Assembly (NCBI GenBank): GCA_023614405.1
Contig: JAJUPC010000038.1
Coordinates: 558,001 to 622,000 of the forward strand
Direction: 5' to 3'
DNA length: 64,000 nt
DNA from: Avena insularis
Lineage: Eukaryota; Streptophyta; Magnoliopsida; Poales; Poaceae
A program made the position numbers and the translations under genes. Below, one piece after another: positions 58,116 to 64,000 of this stretch (position 1 is its first letter; every line of letters starts with the position of its first letter). A model generated the notes under the pieces. That model made no database searches, was not told the DNA's origin, and saw only the letters and a list, made by a program, of their open reading frames with translations.

Positions 58116-59345
58116 GTGATCTATAGTATTTGCAAGTACAACTTAGACTATGTTCATGATAAATAGTTCAACTTAATCAAATTACTAGATGAACTCCCAC
58201 TAAATTCAACATCCCTCAAGTTGCTTAGTGAACACGATCCAAATTCACCACACCTAATCCGATCTTCACAAGAAGAGATGTGGTTTCAATGGTGGACAAC
58301 GAAGTGTCGATCATATCATTCATATGACTCATGCTTAACCTTTCGGTTCATGTGTTCCGAGGCCATGTCTGTACATGCTAGGCTCATCAAGTTAGACCCA
58401 AGTATTTCCGCATGTGTAAAACTGGCTTGCACCCGTTGTATGTGAGCGTAGAGTCTATAGCACCCGATCATCACGTGATGCTTGGACACGACGAACTTTC
58501 GCAATGGTGCATACATGGGGAGAACACAATTTTTATCTTGATCTTTAATTGAGGAATCATCTTATAATGCTACCGTCGCGATCTAAGCATAATAAGATAC
58601 ATAAAAGGGATAAACATCACATGCATATAACTTTAATGTGACATGGTATAGCCAATTTTCGCGCAATGATCTCCATCTTGTGCGTGCCGGCATGATCTCC
58701 ATCACTCCACCATGATTGCCTCCACCACGAATAGCAACTACAACTATTGCTAACTACTTAGCGATAAAGTGAAACTATTACATGGCGTATAAGAAGTTGA
58801 CACACAGGTCATACACAATTATAAAGACAACCACATGGCTCCTACCGGTTGTGTACTCATCGACATGCAAGTCGTGAAACATTACAAAACATGATCATCG
58901 CATACATTATACACATCACATCTTGGGCCATACCATATCACAGAAAACACTCCCTGCAAAAACAAGTTAGACGCCTCTACTTTGTTGTTGCATGTTTTAC
59001 GTGGCTTATGGGAGTAGATGCTAAGAACGATTCTTACCTACGGAAAGCCACAACGGTGATATTATGGTTGCCAAACTCCGACGTTAATCCCATGACAACT
59101 ATAGTGAGAGAAACTGGCATCCACCAGCCGCATGTGTGGAACATGCCACACGTCAAGTGCAGAGCCGGTCTCGCGAATGACGTCGCGTAAGGTTGGCCTG
59201 GACCGCTTCAATCTCACTATCCCGCGTCATAAGAAGAACACAAACAAGAGGTTGCGTTCTACTCGTAAGGTTGCAACAGAAAACATCAACGCCCGCAACA
59301 ACCATGTTGCGTTCAACTCGTGAAACACATCTACGCATAGATCTA
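58116..59345 (-). other. copia-3 untranslated leader
   Basis: About 1.2 kb, no supported gene. Shares the block 58340-58650 with the copia-2 leader and contains the 12-bp palindrome CATCACGTGATG (58469-58480). Confidence 0.75.
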
Positions 59346-59358
59346 GCTCTGATACCAC
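59346..59358 (-). other. copia-3 primer-binding site
   Basis: The minus strand reads GTGGTATCAGAGC beside the LTR, the initiator methionine tRNA complement. Confidence 0.9.
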
Positions 59359-59807
59359 TGAAGGGTTTCGCGGCATAGTAAATCAAAATTTTCTATGGAT
59401 GCGAACAGAGGGAAAGCCAAGATCTAATCTAGGAGATGCAAACAACAAGAGAGATTGGATTAGATCTTCATACCCTTGAAGATTCGCACAGCGGAACGTT
59501 CGTTGGAACGTGGGTGATGTAGTCCTACTCGCTTCTCCTCCTCGCGATCCGATCCGATCTAGCACCACAAGTGGCAATGCCTCCGTGAGATGCACATGTG
59601 CGGCACCTCGACGTATCCTCCTTCCTTGGTCCAGAAAGTATGGTGGAGAGATGGGTTGGATCTACAACGCGACGGCGCGGTGCAATTGGTGGAGAATTTC
59701 TGCAGCAGGGCTTGGCCTTCAAGCAGTCGGGAGGGAGAGAGGAGGGCAGCAGGGCGGCTAGGGTTGGAGGGGAAGTTGTGGGGGGGGGGGTGGTGCGCCC
59801 CCATACC

Positions 59808-59818
59808 TCTATATATAG
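59808..59818 (-). promoter_or_regulatory. TATA box in copia-3 5' LTR
   Basis: The minus strand reads CTATATATAGAGG, in the driving LTR. Confidence 0.65.
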
Positions 59819-60043
59819 ATGGGTGGGCGCAGTCCTAGCCCCTCCCCCAAGCCCAAACCGGCGGCCCCAAAGGAGAAGGAGTGGGGGGCAAGGAAACCCC
59901 CCCTTCTAGAAGCTCTATCTAGAGTTTAAACCTCTCTTGGCCGGCTGGGCCCTATGGGGCCTTGTTCCCCTGGCCCAATGTGGCCAGGGCACTCCCTCAT
60001 AGGCCCATTCCCCCTCCCGAAAGGTGAGGCCACGTTGGTCCCC

Positions 60044-60066
60044 TTCTGGAAGGTTCTAGAAGCTTC
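60044..60066. promoter_or_regulatory. Perfect five-unit heat-shock element, copia-3 5' LTR
   Basis: TTC-GAA-TTC-GAA-TTC with 2-bp spacers TG, GG, TA, GC. A spacer base differs from the 53087 copy but all fifteen core bases are kept. About 230 bp upstream of the TATA box. Confidence 0.78.
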
Positions 60067-61071
60067 CGGTACAATACCGATTAACCCGGAACAATTCCGA
60101 ACTCCAAAAACTGCACTGCCTTATATGAATCTTATTCTCCGGACCACTCTGGAACCTCTCGTGATGTCCCGGATCCCATCCGAGACTCCGAACAAAAACT
60201 CATAAACCAATTATCCAATCTATCCTAGCGTCGAGACACGTTAAGTGTGTGACCCTGCGGGTTCGAGAATATGCAGACATGATCTTCTATCAATAATCAA
60301 CAGCGGGGTCTGGAAACCCATATTGACTCCCACACATTCATCGATGATCATATCGGATGAACCACGATGCCAGGATTCAATCAATCCCATATATATATTC
60401 CCTTCGTCTCGCGATATTTTACTTGCCCAAGATTCGATCGTCGGTACCGTCATACCTAGTTCAATCTCGTTCATAGCAAGTACTTTACTCGTTCCGTAAT
60501 CCAATATCACTTTGTGATTAACTCCTTAACCACATGCTTCCAAGCGGTGTTGATATCGATTACCGAGTGGGCCCGACTTGGGAGGGACAAATCCCATCTC
60601 GATACATACAACCCAACAGGTACTTTCCGATCACCTGAGAGACACCTTTATGATCACCCTTTCATAGGATGACGTTTGATGACCTCAAAGCTTTCTTAGA
60701 TACCGGAGTTGTATTATCTCATGGTCTAAGGAATACAATATTTGACATAAGAAAAGCTTCGCAAAGACGAACACGATGACACGATCTAATTGCTTCGCTT
60801 AGTTTGGGTCTGTCCACCATATCATTCTCCCAATGATATGATCTCATTATTAATGGACAACTCATGTCCATGGTTAGGAAACCTTAACCCTCATTAATCA
60901 ATGAGCTAGTCCATAGAGGCATACTAGGGACACGGTGTTGTTCACAAACCACACAAGTATTAAAGTTTCCGCTTAATACAATTCTAGCATGGAATATAAA
61001 CATTATCATGAACAAGAATTATAATAATAACATCTTTATTATTGCCTCTAGGGCATAATTCCAACATGGAG

Positions 61072-61156
61072 CTGTTGCATCAGTGAAACTTGGATGATCC
61101 GCGGAAGGGGAGATGCTCGTGGTACGAGGACAAGGAGGAGACGTAGAATGTCTACA
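61072..61156 (+). repeat. copia-1 3' LTR, terminal part
   Basis: 85 bp between copia-3 and gypsy-A ending AATGTCTACA. It is not gypsy-A coding sequence: the integrase frame read from the right breaks off after GNDSIW exactly here. Interpreted as the end of the copia-1 LTR. The 5' copia-1 LTR lacks this part, so it cannot be checked by comparison within the window. Confidence 0.6.
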
Positions 61157-61470
61157 CCAAATAGAATCATTTCCCCTACTAGATGTAGGCAAACCGGTGA
61201 TAAAATCCATTCCAACTGAATCCCATTTCCATTATGGGATCTGCAAAGGTTGAAAAAAGTCCTGCGAGTCTCTGATGTCTAGCTTTGACTCTCTGACAGA
61301 TATCACATTTGGCTATGTATCTTCCGATTTCTCTCTTCATCTTGTGCCACCAAAATTTCTCCTTCAAATCCTTATACATCTTGGTTCCTCCAGGGTTGAT
61401 AGAATAAAGAGTATCATGGGCTTCTTGCAAAATAGCTTGTTTCAACACTGAATCCGCGGGCACAAATATT
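61157..61470 (-). pseudogene. gypsy-A integrase N-terminal part
   Basis: Minus strand: SINPGGTKMYKDLKEKFWWH and CDICQRVKARHQRLAG (HHCC finger), a frameshift near 61200, then MDFITGLPTSSRGNDSIW, the first catalytic aspartate region. The rest of the core (about 165 residues) is missing; pol picks up again at 9563 with KSYADKRR. Confidence 0.88.
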
Positions 61471-62000
61471 CGTCCTTTGTACTACAAAACTCCTTCGTCA
61501 TCTTCGGTGAATAAGGGTACCTTTCCTGTACCAATACGACATTTGATTCCGTCGATACTAGGATTTCCTTTCTGCGCCTCCTTGATCTGACTGATCAAAG
61601 TGGGTTGAAGTTCTATGCTAGCCCAAAATCCTTCACTCACTAGCTCCATTCTAAAATTTTCAATCTCCTCATGCAAACTTGGCTGGGCTTCTTTTATCAT
61701 GGTGTTGAATCGACACAACAATCTGCTAAGAGCATCTGCTACCACATTGGCTTTGCTGGGGTGATAGTGAATGTCAAGATCATAGACCTTGATTAAATCT
61801 ATCCACCTCCTTTGCCTCATATTAAGCTCCTTCTGGGTGAAAATATACTTCAGACTCTTGTGATCAGAATAAATCTCACAACAATTATCCATGAGGTAAT
61901 GCCGCCATGTCTTCAAGGCAAAAACTACGGCTGCTAGTTAGAGGTCATGGGTAGAGTAATTTTGCTCATGTTGCTTTAGTTGTCAGGACTAATAGGATAT
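61471..62000 (-). pseudogene. gypsy-A RNase H and linker
   Basis: Minus strand: [25 protein letters not shown], split for quoting as KTWRHYLMD and [43 protein letters not shown]; then the linker to integrase. Several stops, near 61480, 61930 and 61990. Confidence 0.9.
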
Positions 62001-62870
62001 GACTTTTCCTTCTTGCATCAACACACATCCTAGACCAACCTTGGATGCGTCACAATACACATCAAAAGGCTTCTTGATATCTGGCATAATCAATATTTGG
62101 GATGAAATCAATCTCTTCTTGAGCTCTTGAAAACTTTCTTCACATTTGTCCGTCCATTTAAACTTCTTATATTTATTCAACAATTTGGTCATGGGTCTTG
62201 TGATGGTCGAGAATCGTTCTACGAACTTGCGGTAATATCCCGCTAATCCAAGAAATGCATGACCTCGGGTTTGAGTGGTTGGGGCTTGCCATTCTTCAAC
62301 ATCCTTAACCATGGCGGGATCGACAGCAATTCCTCCTGTCGACACGATATGTCCTAGGAATCCTACTTCCTTTAACCAGAACTCACATTTGCTAAACTTG
62401 GTATACAACTGATGCTCTCTAAGGGTTTCAAGGATGGTCCTCAGGTGTAGCTCATGGTCTTCTTATGATTTGGAATAGATCAGAATATCATCGATAAAAA
62501 CAATGACAAACTTATCCAGGAAGTTCATAAAACTCTTATTCATGAGGTTCATGAAATAAGAGGGGGCATTGTTTAATCCAAAAGACATGACAATGTACTC
62601 ATACGATTCATATCTGGTGGTGAAGGAAGTTTTGGAATATCCGTTGCACGAATCTTGAGTTGATGATAACTAGTTCTAAGATCAATCTTAGAAAACACTT
62701 TGGCACCGGTCAACTGGTCAAACAGGTCTTCTATCTTCGGCAATGTGTACTTGTTCTTAATGGTGACATCATTCAGCTTCCGATAATCCATGCACAAATG
62801 GTTACCTCCATCTTTCTTATCCAAAAATAGAATAGGTGATCTCCATGGCGACACTGAGCTATAGGTCCAG
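62001..62870 (-). pseudogene. gypsy-A reverse transcriptase
   Basis: Minus strand: [46 protein letters not shown], a shift near 62620, [11 protein letters not shown] (about 62481-62498), a stop near 62465, [20 protein letters not shown] and FLGLAGYYRKFVERFS. Near 62850 about 35-40 residues normally between the GTGPIA segment and the PWRSP segment are absent. Confidence 0.9.
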
Positions 62871-63423
62871 TTCCAGGGATTAGTTCAATGATAAACTCGA
62901 TATCCCGATCTGGGGGCATACCGGGCAATTCATCTGGGAATATGCCAGGGTATTCACAGACTACTTTGACTTGGTCAATGGTTGGTTGGTCTAGACTCTT
63001 GTTTCACTTAAATTGATGGGGCAAAGTCTCAGATACATGCTCTACTGATACTCCACTGGTACTAGTCATGGTTATGGCTTTCTTGGCACAGTCCATTAAT
63101 CCTTTATGTTTCGACATCCAATCCATTCCTAGTACTAATTCCAAACCTTTGGTTCCAAGTACTATTAGATTAGCATAAAAATCTATTCCATGGATTCTGA
63201 TAGGTACGACCTTGCAAATTTTTCTAGCTTTGGTTGTTGAATCAGGTATTTGAACTATCATAACATGCTTCAATGTTGTTAGTTGAATCTTACTAGTGCA
63301 TGCAAATTCTTCTATACCAAATGAGTGCGATGCTCCATAATCAAAAAAAAACTCTTGCAAGTACTGAGTTAACATAAAACATACCCAGCACGACATCTGG
63401 CGCTTCCTGAGCTTCTTCAGCAT
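62871..63423 (-). pseudogene. gypsy-A protease
   Basis: Minus strand: VNSVLARVFF-like lead (shifted), then FDYGASHSF where the family has FDSGASH, so the catalytic DSG triad reads DYG (63335-63342 region). Then ELVLGMDWMSKHKGLMDC and, past a stop near 63004, YPGIFPDELPGMPPDRDIEF leading to RT. Confidence 0.88.
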
Positions 63424-64000
63424 TCATGTGAAACAGACGGCCGTTGTAGTTGAGTTAGTTCCCTAGGGCAAATCTCCTTCCAGGCTGAACACGGCGCTGC
63501 TGCTCAGCTGGTGCATTCACATTGGTGGCTGCTGCAAGCTTCTTGGGGCACTCGTTGGAGTAGTGACCCTTGACTCCGCATTCAAAACAAGTATTGTTTT
63601 TGTTGGTGTTGTTGTTGTTGGACTTGGGCGGTGCCTAGTTGAAATTGTTGGAGTTGCTGGGGTAATTGTTGGGGTTTCCTCCAGGCCTTGGGTTTCCTCC
63701 TCCACGGTTGGGATAGTTCGGACGAGACATAGGAGGTGTATTGTTACTTTGGGCATATCTTGTAGACGGGTTGGGGCGATACTTCGGGTTATGTTGGGAT
63801 CCTGGTTGATGCATCATTCGACGCTTGGGATTCTCATTGGCTTGGTTGATATTACCTTCCATCTGGATTGCAGAATCCACTAAGGCTTCAAGGTCAGCAA
63901 AAGGAATGTTGACCAGTATTGTCTGCATCTCATCTTGCTAACCATTCAAGAATCTCTCCTTCTTCTTAGCTTCAGTGTCAATCTCATATGGTGCATACCT
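63424..64000 (-). pseudogene. gypsy-A gag C-terminus, continues off the window
   Basis: Minus strand: gag end, low-complexity Asn/Pro/Arg-rich stretch (63640-63800), TAG at 63635-63637, then CCHC knuckle CFECGVKGHYSNEC (63548-63589). The start of gag and the 5' LTR lie beyond 64000. Confidence 0.88.

Larger units (their letters stand above)
52407..61066 (-). mobile_element. copia-3, near-complete Ty1/copia in copia-1 LTR
   Basis: Minus-strand element of 8660 bp. LTRs 52407-54127 and 59359-61066, on the minus strand TGTTGGAATTATGCCC...AAACCCTTCA. Flanks TGGAT (52402-52406) and TGGAG (61067-61071) agree at four of five bases, probably a mutated target duplication. Gag, protease, integrase, RT and RNase H are in the usual order with scattered stops. 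By eye the LTRs are about 96-97% identical. The RT sequence is closest to copia-2 among elements here. Confidence 0.93.
59359..61066 (-). repeat. copia-3 5' LTR
   Basis: 1708 bp. TATA-like TATATATAGAGG on the minus strand near 59809-59817. Heat-shock element at 60044. Contains an 11-base G run at about 59780. Lacks the 15 bp between CCGA repeats that is present at 53610. Confidence 0.93.
9565..61156 (+). mobile_element. copia-1, Ty1/copia element holding most of the window
   Basis: Plus-strand Ty1/copia element inserted in gypsy-A. Parts in order: 5' LTR head (9565-9842), gag/protease remnant (10828-11469), integrase-RT-RNase H remnant (48501-51350), polypurine tract, 3' LTR (51368-52406 and about 61072-61156). 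Both LTR heads start TGAAGGAA(A/T)TATG and match over about 280 bp. The coding region resumes at 48501 exactly one GAACT duplication after gypsy-1, which shows the two halves belong together. Flanking bases do not match (TAAGG left, CCAAA right), so the ends were probably rearranged. The rest of the 5' LTR, the primer site and the gag start are missing. Confidence 0.85.

Noticed and set aside
61157..61161. CCAAA as target duplication of copia-1
   Set aside because: The left flank is TAAGG, so no duplication is supported.

Overview
This window is a gene-free heterochromatic segment of a large grass genome. Its Ty1/copia LTRs begin with the TG..GGA(A/G)ATATGCCCTAGAGGC-type head typical of Angela/BARE-related elements of wheat, barley and rye, so I infer Triticeae (moderately confident; the species cannot be told). 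I see no cellular protein gene, tRNA, rRNA or CRISPR. Everything except a satellite block is LTR retrotransposon, nested at least four levels deep.

Layout. 1-5081: degenerate satellite with an A-B-C higher-order repeat of about 1.02 kb. 5082-9564 and 61157-64000: two parts of one minus-strand Ty3/gypsy chromovirus (gypsy-A, Tekay-like) that runs off the right edge. Between them, 9565-61156 is a plus-strand copia element (copia-1). Copia-1 holds three insertions: a truncated copia LTR (9843-10827), a plus-strand Tekay-like gypsy (gypsy-1, 11470-48495, target duplication GAACT) in its protease/integrase region, and a minus-strand copia (copia-3, 52407-61066) in its 3' LTR. Gypsy-1 itself holds a minus-strand copia in its 5' LTR (copia-2, 13354-22406, duplication AGAAT), a TAT-lineage gypsy in its reverse transcriptase/RNase H region (gypsy-2, 26850-38938, duplication TATTA), and a truncated gypsy (gypsy-3, 43547 to about 48304) in its 3' LTR.

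Three points stand out. (1) Both LTRs of copia-2 and both LTRs of copia-3 carry a perfect five-unit heat-shock element about 230-290 bp upstream of a TATA box in the element's own orientation, the arrangement expected of a heat-responsive retrotransposon. (2) Gypsy-2 carries a degraded multi-exon gene on its antisense strand (34475-38011) with splice-like introns that keep reading frame; one intron holds four copies of an exact-period 60-bp repeat. (3) The satellite has a three-variant higher-order organisation that I do not recognise.

All gag/pol frames are broken by stops and frameshifts. Many stops are TAG where the family has CAG, or lie in CTGG, as expected from deamination in methylated CHG sites. 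Hand-compared LTR divergence (about 2% copia-2, 3% gypsy-2, 4% gypsy-1) agrees with the nesting order. These percentages are rough counts over part of each LTR, not computed alignments.
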